Positions 1 to 13,548 of a stretch of DNA of 64,000 bases are shown piece after piece (the stretch's first letter is position 1; each line of letters opens with the position of its first letter). The position numbers were made by a program, and so were the translations under genes. The stretch comes from Flaccisagitta enflata (taxonomy: Eukaryota; Chaetognatha; Sagittoidea; Aphragmophora). The notes beneath the pieces were generated by a model. It did no database searches. It was given only the letters and a program-made list of their open reading frames with translations, and had not been told where the DNA came from. The stretch spans positions 28,334,001-28,398,000 of the forward strand of contig OZ231127.1 of the NCBI GenBank assembly GCA_965153355.1. The letters are read 5' to 3'.

Positions 1-164
1 ACAACACGCCATAACTCGACTCCGTCACGTTTTAACCTTCATCTTCTGTGCGCCAAGTGAAGCGGCTTCACTTCCACCGGATCTGACTTAATGTACCCAG
101 TCACTACCCACGCAATACATTAGATTACTTTAACCCTTTAGAAAATATACGATGTACCCTTTTT

Positions 165-480
165 TCACCACACCACATAAGATGCTTTTACCTGTATTGA
201 ACTGACTCTAAGTGCCGTTTTCTTTCCGCACCACATCTGATAACTTTGCCTCTGCTTAACTCACTTCATCTACCCATTTTACCACTTCATTTCAGATAAC
301 TTTACCTCTTCGGAACTTACTCTATGTGCTGGTTTTTCCCGCACCACATTAAGTAACTTTAAACTCCCCCGGCCCTGACTCTTTATGCCTATTTCCGATT
401 TGTCGTCACCTAACAAATCGTTTTCCCGCTCAACCATTAACGCGGCACTCAACGGCCGTGTTTCTGCGCTGCCGATCGTC
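165..480. repeat. Degenerate ~57-60 bp tandem repeat
   Basis: About four to five diverged units are seen, each with a core like CAGATAACTTTACCTC followed by AACT(C/T)ACT and a CCGCACCACAT segment. Examples lie near 172, 228, 292 and 345. Open frames crossing this block have no start context or protein-like composition, so I read it as non-coding satellite-like DNA. The unit boundaries are approximate. Confidence 0.4.
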
Positions 481-1215
481 AATTCGTCATATTACCTCTT
501 AATTCACCTGACGACTGTTTCTTTAACTATGCCATTGGGTTTTTTCCCGGTTTGTAAATCTCCGAGCAAACATCTCATTCTCAGTTCGATGTTTCCATCT
601 AGAGCTCTAAACATGAACCCGGTCCATAAAGCCTCGACATGGTAATCGTTCAGTAAATATGATCAAAACAACGCAGCTCATTTACATTTCACCATGTTGG
701 CGAAAAAATCTTTTACACCACACCATACCATTCTGTTCTTCACAAAGCCGTTTCATTCCTCCTCTTTCATTTCAGATCAGATGCACCTCTTTCATTTCAA
801 TAACCCTCCTTCTCTATAAAAAAAACAACAACCCCATCCTTCTTAACCTTTTCTTCTTTGACACGAACTTTCGAGGTACCTTATTCCCTCCTCTTTACTT
901 CCGCCATGCCTGTGTGCAACCACCATTCACTCCTTTGCTTTTGAAACCAGTCTTTGCCTTCCGTTATTGCCATAACAAGATAGACCTGCCCTACCTTCTC
1001 TCCTTTTTACTACACACCCAGACATCTCCCGTTCCCACCACTTTCTCGTCTGCGAACGTCCACAATGCACCACAGTAGACCACACCTTCCCCAATTTTTC
1101 CATCTCCCACCCCAACCTCACTCGCAACTCACAAACAATTCCTCCTCAATCCCCTTTTATTGTGGGTGTGTGTGTCTCTCTCTCGTCTGTGTCATCGTAA
1201 CGAGGTTACAAAGGA

Positions 1216-1322
1216 GGCAGATTTGGGTTAAAAAGGCGGTTTTCACCGGCGCCGAGTTGGAAATATATTCGCCGGACGAAAAACCGCCGAGAAAAGTCGC
1301 CGCCGGAAGAAGGCCGAAATAA
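1216..1322 (+). CDS. Possible 3' terminal coding exon, product unknown
   Basis: A GC-rich island in AT-rich surroundings reads AVFTGAELEIYSPDEKPP and ends RRPK-stop at 1320-1322. The composition is protein-like and unlike the neighbouring repeats. A CAG just upstream of ATTTGGG (near 1219) could be the acceptor. No upstream exon or family could be identified. It could also be chance, because only about 35 codons are involved. Confidence 0.25.
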
Positions 1323-1630
1323 GCTGCCGGAAAAGAGAGAAAGCCTTAGATTTGGTGGAGAATAATCGAGATTTTTAATGTCTTTGGGATCAGCTTTTTA
1401 GTAGAGGGACTTTTGTTCCGCTTTTCGGTGTTTTGGAAATGTAAGTCGGAACAACCGCGAGGTGGCGCTGCATATAATATCAGTAGAATTTTCCAAATTG
1501 CCACTCACATGAACTAACACGCTTTCAGATTGTTATACTTATTCCTTTATTTCCATAAATGATGTTTTGTGATCTAACCTCACGTAATCTAGGAAACTGA
1601 TAATTGTCATAAGAAAAGATTTACTGTGCT

Positions 1631-1759
<129 letters not shown>

Positions 1760-2678
1760 TTTCTTTTCATTTTCAACCTCTCTCCTCCATTTCAATGCAA
1801 GATCCAGTGGTCTGTTCTTGCCTGCCAAACTGTCGCGAGGTCGATTCATTTTTTGCCCTTTGAAGAATGAAACCACTATCACTTCCTTCGTCTGGTTATG
1901 TCGTTTCTTTTCGTTTCAATCAAGTTCATCTGACCATTTTAAAAATCCCACTGCATTTTAGTTCTCACTTTGTTTTGTTCACTGACCGTATCAGAGATCC
2001 AACTACACGATATTGGCCTCAATTTCCGTTTTGCAGTCGCAACCCCGCGGAAAAGGCCAACTCGCCCAAAAAAAAAGAAGAAAAAAACAGAGTGATGGTA
2101 CACCATGTAGTCTCTATTTGATGTGCGCAATGGTACATATGTGTGTATACTGTTTAAGAAAAAAAGTGTCAGTCCATCCGTCTGTCGGTGTATCACGCAT
2201 GCGCAATTGGATGGAGTTCCTTGATAATAGCAGTGCAGTTCTATCGTAAGAGTACGATTTGAATTGATCTGGTCCGAAGTGAATGTACATTACTACATTC
2301 AATGTAGTAATGTAAGCCATTTTAGTCTCCTTCTATCATTTAGAAACTTTTCGTTCTTATTGTTGCCTATTCATCGTTAATCTTTCCATATAGTACAACA
2401 CCGGGGTTTTTTAGTTAATCAACCCTCTAACTACTTACCTTTCCTCTTTACTTTCTCTACCGTCTCTCATTTTTTTTTCTTTCGGTTCCTCTCATTCTTC
2501 TTTGAGTCATTCAGCACCTCTTCTCTTTTTAAAGCCTCTTGGTATGGCTCACGTCTGCGCTCTGTGGAATTCCAAAGGAGTAGAGGAAAGCCCTCTCCCT
2601 CCCCCTCCCCCCCCCCCGCCCTCAACGTAATGAAATTATCCTGAGCCAAAGACGAGAGGGAGGGACTTCGAAAGGCGC

Positions 2679-3188
<510 letters not shown>

Positions 3189-3296
3189 CTGTTCGGTTTC
3201 CCTTCTCTTTTCATTGTTGTCCTTCCTTCCCGTTTATTAGATTGGTGTCGTCGTTGTTATTATCGTTTCCGTCTTCTTTCTCTCCCTCTCATGATG

Positions 3297-3424
<128 letters not shown>

Positions 3425-3519
3425 GTTTTTGCCGCTTTATTTCACTGTCGTTTTCAATGCAGCGTTCAAAATACATTCGGATTTTTAAGAGGTGCTGGTC
3501 AAAGGTGGAAAATAGATGG

Positions 3520-3618
3520 ACAATCAGACAGACGGACAATCAGACAAAAACAGACGGGGGATAGACAGACTAATAAATAGACAGACAGACATATAGACAG
3601 ACAGACAGACAGACAGAA

Positions 3619-3717
<99 letters not shown>

Positions 3718-3805
3718 AAGACAGACCAACAGACAGACCAACAGACAGACAGACAGACGGACAGACAAAAAGACAAAAAGACAGAAAAAAGACAAAAAGA
3801 CAATA
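3520..3805. repeat. (GACA)n microsatellite with degenerate flanks
   Basis: The core at 3580-3720 is almost pure GACA. The flanks decay into GACGGACAATCA and GACAAAAA variants. Confidence 0.9.
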
Positions 3806-4024
3806 ACACGCTGCGTTTATAAACACTCATTGTATAAAAAAACGACAACCCAATAGTGCATTATAAGAAACATGTGATTCAACAGGGATAGTAAAACTAA
3901 AATGAGAAACGAAACATTCGGACTAGCCGACAGACATGTCATGTCATGACATGTCATGACTCATGAGCTTGCGACTAAAAGCAAGCAAAGGGAAAAAAGT
4001 GGGAATCGAGCTTCGAGGTGGAAA

Positions 4025-4933
4025 TCATTCAACATCGAAAACGACCATGTTTTTCACTGATGAATTTCCACCCAGACAAACGACTGAAAGTCCTTTCAAC
4101 GATTTTGTCACGACGGAACGATGATAGTACGTTTCATCTGGCAGAGATTGTTCTCGCTTCTTCCAAGTGAAGTCGCTCAAGTCGAAGATCCAGACTTCTT
4201 TTCTTGAGTCAACGCCACCAACGAGAAGAAAACGCTTCAGGGCAAACGGAGAAAGGGAATGACAACCCGTCTTTGGGCCGCCGGTCGAGATCAAAGTCCA
4301 CGTCATAGACTCCATATCCAACATGTGAGTGTCGTTCAAAGACACGCCATCAAACCCGCCGTGGATCACGACTTGATGAGCGACGGTCGCAGCGGCGTAT
4401 TCACTTCGAGGGCTGGGAGTGGTGCCGCGCGTTTCGGGTTTGGACCAAGTTTTGGCGGCGACATCGAAGCAACAAAGGAGATTGTCTCTGCTGTTTATGC
4501 GTTGATCTCCGACGAGACTCCCGTCGCCTTTGGCATCATCCGCGATGCCGCCGAAGAAGAAAAGTTTCGCCTCGCGATGATGACTCCAGCCTTGGAGGTA
4601 GGATCGTGGTGATGGTCGAGCGCCGACAACGGGAAGCCGATGGAAGACGCCGGAAGTCGGAAGTAGGGAGAAAATGTCATTTGTATTATTCCAGTTCGAG
4701 TCTCGACCGCCGAACATGTAAATCATGTCATTGAAACAAACGTCGGCGTTGAAGACGGAGAGACGAGGGATGTCGCCGGTGGCTTGGATTTGTCTCCACT
4801 CGAAAGTGTGGGTGTGGAGGGCGAAGATGGTGTCAATCGGAAGAGGACTACCGCTTTGTTCACCTCCCCAAACAAATATCTCACTTTGGACTGGTTGGGC
4901 GACGAATCCACGTCCAACGTACTTTTTCGCGAT
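4025..4933 (-). CDS. Kelch-repeat protein, 3' coding exon (KLHDC2-like)
   Basis: Reading leftwards from a good acceptor (CCCCTGCCGCAG at 4934-4945), this exon encodes about 302 residues to a TGA at 4025-4027. Six double-glycine blade cores are visible in order: FVWGGEQ, YMFGGRD, FFFGGIA, VIHGGFD, LLVGGVD and VCLGGNS. They are interleaved with typical TPSPRSEYA and tryptophan strands (TFEWRQI, TWTLI, FTWKK), so this is a complete six-blade kelch propeller. The KLHDC1/2/3 group, substrate receptors of cullin ligases, is the nearest look by general pattern, but I cannot place it further. There is no ATG before the first blade. The open frame upstream of 4933 reads as intron, so at least one 5' exon is missing from view and probably lies beyond the GACA/GAAA arrays to the right. 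No BTB or BACK domain is seen. Confidence 0.8.
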   Translation of the reverse strand: MAKKYVGRGFVAQPVQSEIFVWGGEQSGSPLPIDTIFALHTHTFEWRQIQATGDIPRLSVFNADVCFNDMIYMFGGRDSNWNNTNDIFSLLPTSGVFHRLPVVGARPSPRSYLQGWSHHREAKLFFFGGIADDAKGDGSLVGDQRINSRDNLLCCFDVAAKTWSKPETRGTTPSPRSEYAAATVAHQVVIHGGFDGVSLNDTHMLDMESMTWTLISTGGPKTGCHSLSPFALKRFLLVGGVDSRKEVWIFDLSDFTWKKREQSLPDETYYHRSVVTKSLKGLSVVCLGGNSSVKNMVVFDVE

Positions 4934-5069
4934 CTGCGGCAGGGGAATCAGACGTTGACTCCGGATTTGACCTGATCGAAAAGAGGATGAAAATCTACGC
5001 GTCAATGAGACTAGAGCAACGGCAAAGCAAGATGGAATATGAATTAGCAAATGTCAGAGAGAAAGAAAA

Positions 5070-5596
<527 letters not shown>

Positions 5597-5600
<4 letters not shown>

Positions 5601-6235
5601 CGCAAAAGCGTTAGATGGTCAGCGGTACCCGTGCCCTGCCTAGGACGTCAAATCTGCCAAGGAAAAATGTAGTGCTTCACCCCACTTTTGCATCAATAAT
5701 GGACTAATTATCCATCCACAAATGTTTTCATTGCTCAAGTTGTCACTGGATACACTTGTTATGTATGTCTGTTTCATATTTTATACTTTAAGTAGCCTTT
5801 CAATTAGCAATTCTCACAGAAAATGACAAGAAAATGAAGAATTTCAGTGAAATTTTGTTGACATTTTTTTCTATTTTCTGAGGTCGAAATTATAAGAAAG
5901 CCACAACCAGAAAAATTTTTCATTTTCAAAAACGTAGTTCTCTCTAAAAACGATTTGGGAAGAGAACTATGTTCTTTGTTTTTCATTTTTTTATTTTCTA
6001 TGCAAACTTATAATTTCGACCAACCCCTTGTCAGTGACAAAAAAGATATTGGTAGAAATTTTCAGTAAATCTTCTTCATTAACATAAGCTAAATCTGAGT
6101 CTCTTGCTGAGTGGATGCAAATTTTGCTTTCAAATATTATGCATGTCTTATCTCAATCACTTTTATTCATTTGTTCTTCGATTTTCAGTCATGTATAATT
6201 TCTATTTTGTCCCATTTTGATACCCTAAATGTTGG
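5597..6235 (+). repeat. Dispersed ~560-bp repeat, copy 1
   Basis: The first ~45 bases (AGTCGCAAAAGCG, then GGTCAGCGGTACCCG) match the outer end of the family A foldback elements. From about 5640 on, the sequence matches 53600-54180 in the same order: AAGGAAAA, CTTCACCCCACTTTTGCATCA, an AACGTAGTTCTCTC...GAGAACTATGTT palindrome, then CTTATAATTTCGACCAAC. No coding capacity is seen. Confidence 0.6.
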
Positions 6236-6412
6236 CTTCGTGGGCATGGTGTCCTAAGTAGGTTGTGCTTGAAGTTGAAGGGGGAGCAGGGCAGCGGCCC
6301 CGAAGGGGTCGATGACCTATGCTTTCACACAGGGGGATTTTCCCCTCCTCCTCCTCCTCCTCCTCCTCCTCCGTCCCCCTTCTCCCAACCTCCAGGCCGC
6401 TGCCCAAAAATA
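6234..6412 (+). mobile_element. Family A foldback element, truncated left arm
   Basis: Contains CTAAGTAGGTTGTG, GAAGTTGAAGGGGGAGCAGG, GCAGCGGCCCCGAAGGGG and GATGACCTATGCTTTCACAC, then a CCT-rich stretch. The matching right arm is missing and a (GAAA)n array follows at once. Confidence 0.65.
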
Positions 6413-6480
<68 letters not shown>

Positions 6481-6514
6481 AATAAAGAGACACAGACAGA
6501 AAAAAAAAGAACGA

Positions 6515-6590
<76 letters not shown>

Positions 6591-6645
6591 AAAAAAGAAA
6601 AAAGAAAGAAAGAAAAAAAGAAACAAACAAACAAACAAACAAAGA
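6412..6645. repeat. (GAAA)n array
   Basis: Nearly pure GAAA, interrupted by an AGACACAGACAG segment near 6486-6500 and ending in (CAAA)n at 6620-6640. Confidence 0.95.
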
Positions 6646-6711
6646 GAAAAATTGAAGGTCAGAACGTGGTTGGAATGGGGACTGAGAACGGGAACGGGGA
6701 ACTGGCAGTGA

Positions 6712-9216
6712 TCAAAAGATGTTACGGTCGAATCGACCGGTTTCACGTATGCTTCTAAAAAACAGAGACGGTTCAATAAAGGATAAAAAAAGAACTGTAA
6801 GGTTATCACCTTCAAGCGTGAGGAGTTCGGATTGATTAGGGTCCGTCTCTCTTGTTTCCTTGATTTCCATGATTTCCAGCGATTTGCTCACTTCTTGGAC
6901 CGGGACATTGACGAGATCTGAGAATAAGAAAACATGTTATCATTAGTAGTCAGCTTGGAAGTCTACAGCCCACATAAACAAGTTCATGAGAACACGTCGC
7001 GTGCGTCAGGACTTTCAAATACAATAAGGCTGACAAAAATTCGGAACAACAGACACCTAAAAAGCCTTTTACACATACAAAAAAATTCTTACGATCTTCA
7101 GAATCGAAAAAAAACTAAAGTGAGCTCTAAAGTCGCCAAGCACGCGACTAGATAATTCTCACTAACTTTCTTGAATTTTCTCCGGATTGCGCATAAAATC
7201 TCTCGCATCCAACATCCATTTAAGCGCCAACTCGTCTTCCATACGATCCATGTGAGCCTGTAATGAACTCTTTGCTGCCTCAATTTCCCGCTGAGGGCGA
7301 AGTTTCTCCTCCTTGGTCTTCAGCGCCTTCTCAAGCGTGCTCCTCTTCTTCTCCCACTCCTTGACCGACTTCTTGTAATTCTTGAAGTGGGACTCGGATC
7401 GGTTGAGGATTTGCCGAATCTCTTTGCCGCATTGATCAAACTGCTCCTGCATGGCGGCGCGTTCATCGACAGGCGCGGCGGCACCAACCGGTTCCGGACA
7501 AACACGCGCGTGGATCGCCTTCAGACCGTCGTCGCCACCGAGCTTCGTCTTCTCCATCGCCATCAGCTCCTCGTAGGACGCAACGCACTTTTCCGGGAGT
7601 CCAAAGTTAAGTCCCAAGTAGCGTTGAGCGAACCAGTAGAGATGGATCAATCCTCGTGGCACCGACTCCAGCCATTTCCGCAATAGGATCGATGGAGTGA
7701 CACCTGTCCCAAATCGCTCCTCCAGACTGGCCTTGTGTTGCTCCGAATGCGCCAACACATTCCGAATGTATCTCAGGAATGCTTCCAGCGAACTCGAGTA
7801 CTTGGAATGCGTGAGGATTTGTGGAATGACAAAATCCAGTTTCTGCCACTCATCTTGGTACAGCATGAAGAAGGAATCGTTGAAGGCCTCCTTGATGCGG
7901 ATGGATTCAGCATCATTTGCGTCTAAACCGATGAGAGCCTCGTTGATTGATTTGAGTGCTTGGATGTGGAAGTTGTCGTCCCGGAAGTAGAGATGTTCTT
8001 CCGACTCAACCGCGGAAATTCGGTGGGCAGGTTCTTTCTGGGTCATTGTGTAGATGAGGTTCTTGGCCAGTTCGTCGATGTCCGATTCTAGCAGATTGGA
8101 CCGGTCGTTGTTCTCAACTTTGGTTAAAGTTTTCGCGAAGGAACCTCCCTCGAAGAGATACTTTCCGTTTTGCAAGACCTCATAGAGCACGCAACCACCA
8201 GAGTACACGTCGCCGCCTTGGTACTCCCTCCACATGACCTGCTGACGCTCGGCGTGCTTTTGGTCGATATTAGGGTCGAGGTACTTCTTGGTGAAGAGGC
8301 CCGTGGTGATGTTGACGCTGTCGTCTATACCCAGCTGCTTGGAGGAGTCGAAGTCGGCGTACTTGATGACTAATTTCCCGTCTCTCTTTTGGCGGAAGAT
8401 GAGAAGGTTTTCGGGTTTGATGTCGCGATGAGAAATCTTGTTGTCCACACCCTCGTTGGAGTGGATGTAGGACATGCCCTATGATTATCATGGGAGGGTT
8501 GGGTTTAAAAGATTGGGGAATAGGATGAAGAATTTTCTCTGTATTCATTTTTAGCGCCCGGCGCCTTTTTAAATGAAAATAGGTCACACCTATTTTACCT
8601 GCTGTTTGTAATAAGCTATGATATGCTTCAATCAGTAAAACCCCGCCATGATAGATGCATGAATATCATTGAATAATGCAAAGGGAAATCATTTTGGCCA
8701 AAATGATTCCTTCCCCGTATCCGTAAAAAAAAGGCTCATAACGCTTTCGCTGATAAGAAGTGACTGTATCAAAAACCTTTTCAATGTACTCCATCTATTC
8801 TATACCTGCAATATCTCTTTAGCCATGCCTCTGGCCGTCTTGGTCTCGAGTAGTTCCTTCTTCAAAGCCTTCATCTCCGGGGTATCTCGATTGATATCCC
8901 TTAAAGACGCGATGGCTTCTTCCATCAGTAGTACCACGCGATCATCAAACTCTTGAATGCCGAGGACCTTCGTGACGTAGGGACTGTCATGCAGCAGACG
9001 GTTGATATTCCCCGTCTGTTTCAGCGCCTCTCGGACTTTGTCGTTTTTTGTCAGCGTGACTTTGGCGACGACTTTGACTTCACCCGCGGCGTCTTTGACG
9101 ATAGCCGGATGGACCGATGTCGCGCTGACGGCGTTTTCTCGATATTTGTCGATTCGTCTTTTTGGATCTTCGTCGATGACGACATCGTGAAGTTGAAAGC
9201 GGTTTTTGTCGGCCAT
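6712..9216 (-). CDS. Kinase-KEN protein, IRE1/RNase L type
   Basis: There are three exons: 9216-8806, 8478-7167 and 6917-6810 (or on to the stop at 6712). Junctions fit: CAG|GTATAG into ATAG|GGC in phase 0, and GAAA|GTTAGT into CTCAG|AT in phase 1. The start is the ATG at 9216; the frame upstream has only a TTG. Product is about 640 residues if the last exon runs to 6712. Residues 1-200 are a kinase-like fold with VVAK (Lys about 52), HRDIKPENLL (about 154) and DFD instead of DFG (about 179). A KEN-type nuclease domain follows, with R-N-x-x-x-H at about 376-381, matching in spacing the catalytic Arg/His pair of IRE1 (RNKYHH) and RNase L (RNLGEH). Residues about 470-580 are charged and likely coiled coil, ending in an acidic tail. 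No ankyrin repeats, signal peptide or membrane segment are present, so it is neither a typical IRE1 nor a vertebrate RNase L. DFD is shared with RNase L, where the kinase is catalytically weak or dead. Inferred role: a cytosolic ligand-regulated endoribonuclease. Confidence 0.75.
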
Positions 9217-9299
9217 CTTTGCAGTCCAGATTTGGACGCGCGCGTCGACGCGACGCGACGGAGGCAAAGTCTATCAGGTTCTTATATCAGGTTCTTATG

Positions 9300-9311
9300 T
9301 CTTATATATTA
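9300..9311 (-). promoter_or_regulatory. TATA-like element for the kinase-KEN gene
   Basis: The minus strand reads AATATATAAG at 9310-9301, about 85 bases upstream of the ATG at 9216. That spacing suits a transcription start near 9275. Support is by position and motif only. Confidence 0.3.
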
Positions 9312-9624
9312 AGTTCTTTTTTTTTCAAGCCCTTACATAAGATTTATTTATCGAAAAATTCGAGTGGTTTTATATCCTTAGTCGCGTCGGACTGCGGGCG
9401 ACGGAATGCGGGCAACAAAATGTTAAAATTGATTTGCTTAAAAGAAATCCTTTAGAGTGAGACAGCGGCGGTGACAGCAGCGGCAGCGGAGTGTCAGCGA
9501 TGTCTCAAATGTCCGCATTGGCAGGAACGACGCAAAAACGGGTCCTGATATTTCCAAATCTACTTACTTACCTGACGCCCGAACCGGTGTGGCAACATAC
9601 CAAAGGCAAAGGCCAAACAGCATG

Positions 9625-9862
9625 AGAAAAAGAGAAAGAGAAAGAAAAAGAAAAAAAAGAAAAAGAAAAAGAAAAAGAAAAAGAACAAAGCAAACAGGTT
9701 AAACAACTTCCCGAGGGCGAAGGTTGGAGAGCATGATGAGTACGAAGAAAGAGAAGAAAAAGTTGAAGAAGAAGAAGAAGAAGAAGAAAAAGAAAAAGAA
9801 AAAGAAAAAGAAAAAGAAAAAGAAAAAGAAAAAGAAAAAGAAAAAGAAGAACTAAGAAGAGA
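9625..9862. repeat. (GAAAAA)n / (GAA)n purine-rich array
   Basis: Two hexanucleotide blocks (9640-9690 and 9778-9858) flank a GAAGAA block. A short GGTTAAACAACTTCCCGAGGGCGAAGG-like segment near 9698 recurs in degraded form near 9883, suggesting a duplicated unit. Confidence 0.85.
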
Positions 9863-9980
9863 AGAATGCCTTAACAAACTGGTTTAGCTACTACAGGGCG
9901 AAGGCTGAAGAGAATGATAAGCTTAGAATTGTGTCGCGACTAGTCAGGGGTCTTGATTACCCATTAAGAATTATATACAA

Positions 9981-10945
<965 letters not shown>

Positions 10946-11091
10946 ACAATTGCCCCTGTTAGATTATGCTGAGAAAACAGGATCCCGTAAGGCTTATTCC
11001 CCCCCCCCGTCACACACCACATTTACTACTGATAATGACAACTCCGAGTTATTGTCCAAAAAGTTATCTAACTGAATTCAAAGAGTGTTAA

Positions 11092-11261
11092 GAACAAGGC
11101 CGGATACACGGCAATCCAGTCGCGGACGATTGGGCAGGAGCAGTAATGCGAAAACCGCTCGGAATTCAAAAATGTGACGGACCGACGGACCGACGGACCT
11201 ACCGACCTACCGACCGACCGACCGACATGGTAAGGCGTAGAGTCGCGTGTCCGCGACTAAG
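11092..11261 (+). mobile_element. Family C short element, copy 2 (full length)
   Basis: Runs from AACAAGGCCGGATACACGG through TTGGGCAGGAGCAGTAATGC, AAAACCGCTCGGAATTC and a GGACCGAC tract to the hairpin AGTCGCGTGTCCGCGACT plus AA. It is the clearest reference copy in this window. Confidence 0.85.
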
Positions 11262-11365
11262 AAATTTTGAAAACACTGTCCTCGCTCCCTGCATAATTCA
11301 CTTCTTCCCAACTTCAAAGACAAGCATCTTAAAGACTCGTTTTTCCACTTTTTGACTGATGGATG

Positions 11366-11408
11366 GCCGGACAAAGCCACTCATAGCGTCGCTAGTTCGC
11401 GACTAAAA
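11366..11408 (+). mobile_element. Family C 3' end fragment
   Basis: Only GGACAAAGCC and a degenerate hairpin ending GTTCGCGACTAAAAA remain, about 105 bases beyond copy 2 in the same orientation. Confidence 0.55.
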
Positions 11409-11699
11409 AGCTGTGTTGTCAGCGAGATTTGGTGACATTGAGCTGTGTGTGGTTGTCAGTTTTGTCACTGCCGTAAAAAAGGAAACGTGGAATCGTCGAG
11501 GAGAGGCAAGAGAGTGTGATCCCATTGAAAGGAGGTCGTCATCTGTTGATTTTGGCCCTTTCTCGTCATCGTCGTCGTCGTCGTCGTCGTTTTCGGTAGG
11601 ATAACTTGGTCTGGTGATAGGGTCAATCGTCTGCACCACCAACCAGCGAAAAGGAAAACGAAGGAGGAAGGAAGGAAGAAATGGAGAAAAAGGGGGGAG

Positions 11700-11764
11700 A
11701 GAGAGAGAGAGAGACAGACAGACGGACGGACGGACGGACGGACGGACAGAGGGACAGACACACG

Positions 11765-11810
<46 letters not shown>

Positions 11811-12035
11811 TAGATAGATATGTAGATAGATATTTAAACAGACAGAAAGACAAAAAAAGACAGTTTAAAGACAATTAGACAGAAAAACAGAGAAATGAAC
11901 AGAAAGTCAGGTAGATAGTCAGACAGACAGGTAGACAGACAAGCAGAGAAACAGATAGACAGACAAACAAAAGACAGACAGACAAAAGTCGAACAATAAG
12001 ACAGACAGAGAGACAGACAGACCGACAGACAATGA
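11700..12035. repeat. (GA)n/(GACG)n/(GACA)n array with degenerate tail
   Basis: GA at 11698-11715, GACG at 11715-11750, GACA at 11765-11811, then GATA and imperfect GACA units out to 12035. Confidence 0.9.
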
Positions 12036-12058
12036 AACAGCCAGCGAGACAAGGTAAC

Positions 12059-12266
<208 letters not shown>

Positions 12267-12453
12267 GCACACGAACAGAGAAAATTAAAGCTTCGTTTTG
12301 GAGCTACGTCGCGCTACGCCGTGTTCCATGCGCGTGCCAGCTTGGGTTCACGGGTGCAGAGACGCACACGAGAGTTTTTATGTCTTTTATTCCCATGCGA
12401 GTCGGTGGCTCATATATCAACCACCTTCCACCAAATTTGTTTCTTCTCTGTTT

Positions 12454-12456
<3 letters not shown>

Positions 12457-12548
<92 letters not shown>
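12457..12548. repeat. (CT)n microsatellite
   Basis: A pure CT array between two stretches of apparently unique sequence. Confidence 0.95.
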
Positions 12549-12552
<4 letters not shown>

Positions 12553-13228
12553 TCGCTCAAAACAAGTGTGAAAGAAGGTGAAGGTGAATTGCCAACGTCA
12601 TCTGTACCTTGTTGTACACGGCCAGAGCTTTTGTTGTCTTTCAAAGAATCGCAACAAGGGCGGCTGCACGGCCCGGTTTTCTTCCTTCGAGGTGGCACTG
12701 AACTGAGAGATCTCGATCATTTATACTTGTTAGATATGCTGAAACTGATGGCAGCATTGTTATAGCAATACTGATGGCAAACGCAATATGCAATAATTGA
12801 ACGGGGACGAATCGACCGAATGGTGGTCTCCGAAGTATGAACTACATGAAGTTTTTTTCAACATCTCAGTTACAATTAGGTTTGGAAGTTCAAGTTGTGC
12901 ATCGGTATTTCTATATGCAAAAATCAACTAAGATTTCAGAAATCCCCTTGCTGTCTGCGCTGGTCTCGCACACACACGTTGATTCTCACCGAGTCAATCC
13001 TAATGATACCCCGAGTCAATCCCTCAAAAGTCATACATGAGATTTGATGTCAATCCTGCGTGACTCACGAGTCAATCTCTCCCATTTGATAAGTCAATCC
13101 GTTCTTTTCGTTTTCGATCACTTGCCATAAGAAATCCATTCGACCGGAAAATGAGCTTCGCCTTAATGCAATTTGAATGAATGGATTACCAAATACTGAC
13201 TCCACGTCTCTGCATTTCTCTTTCTCTT

Positions 13229-13230
<2 letters not shown>

Positions 13231-13317
<87 letters not shown>
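13231..13317. repeat. (CT)n microsatellite
   Basis: A pure CT array just upstream of a diverged family C element. Confidence 0.95.
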
Positions 13318-13319
<2 letters not shown>

Positions 13320-13327
13320 ACAAGTAA

Positions 13328-13548
13328 GCCGGGGTTACAATATCTTTGCGGGCGTGTGGGCAGGGGCGTACAGCCGCACCCCCACCACACACATACTCAC
13401 AATCACAATCGTGGCCATTTGAATGCGCGTTTATAACTTTTTGACAGGAGCATTAAAGAGGGACTGACCAACAAACAGATTAATGGCAATGGACAAACAG
13501 TCGGATGGGCAAATTATCTTATAGAGTCGCGAGTCCGCGACTTAAAAA
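13328..13548 (+). mobile_element. Family C short element, diverged copy
   Basis: Recognisable GCCGGGGTTACA start, GCGTGTGGGCAGGGGC block, ACTGACCAACAAACAG tract and the end TAGAGTCGCGAGTCCGCGAC. The tetranucleotide tract is much decayed. Confidence 0.6.

Noticed and set aside
659-1078. Open frame of about 139 codons on the plus strand
   Set aside because: Composition follows T/C-rich DNA, with no domain, start context or splice support.
3499-3848. C-L-S-V frames over GACA arrays (also at 4995, 11623, 27656)
   Set aside because: Artefacts of tetranucleotide repeats read on the minus strand.
11092-11261. Family C considered as a tRNA-derived SINE
   Set aside because: No A-box/B-box pair or tRNA fold could be recognised, and the 3' end is a hairpin rather than a simple tail.
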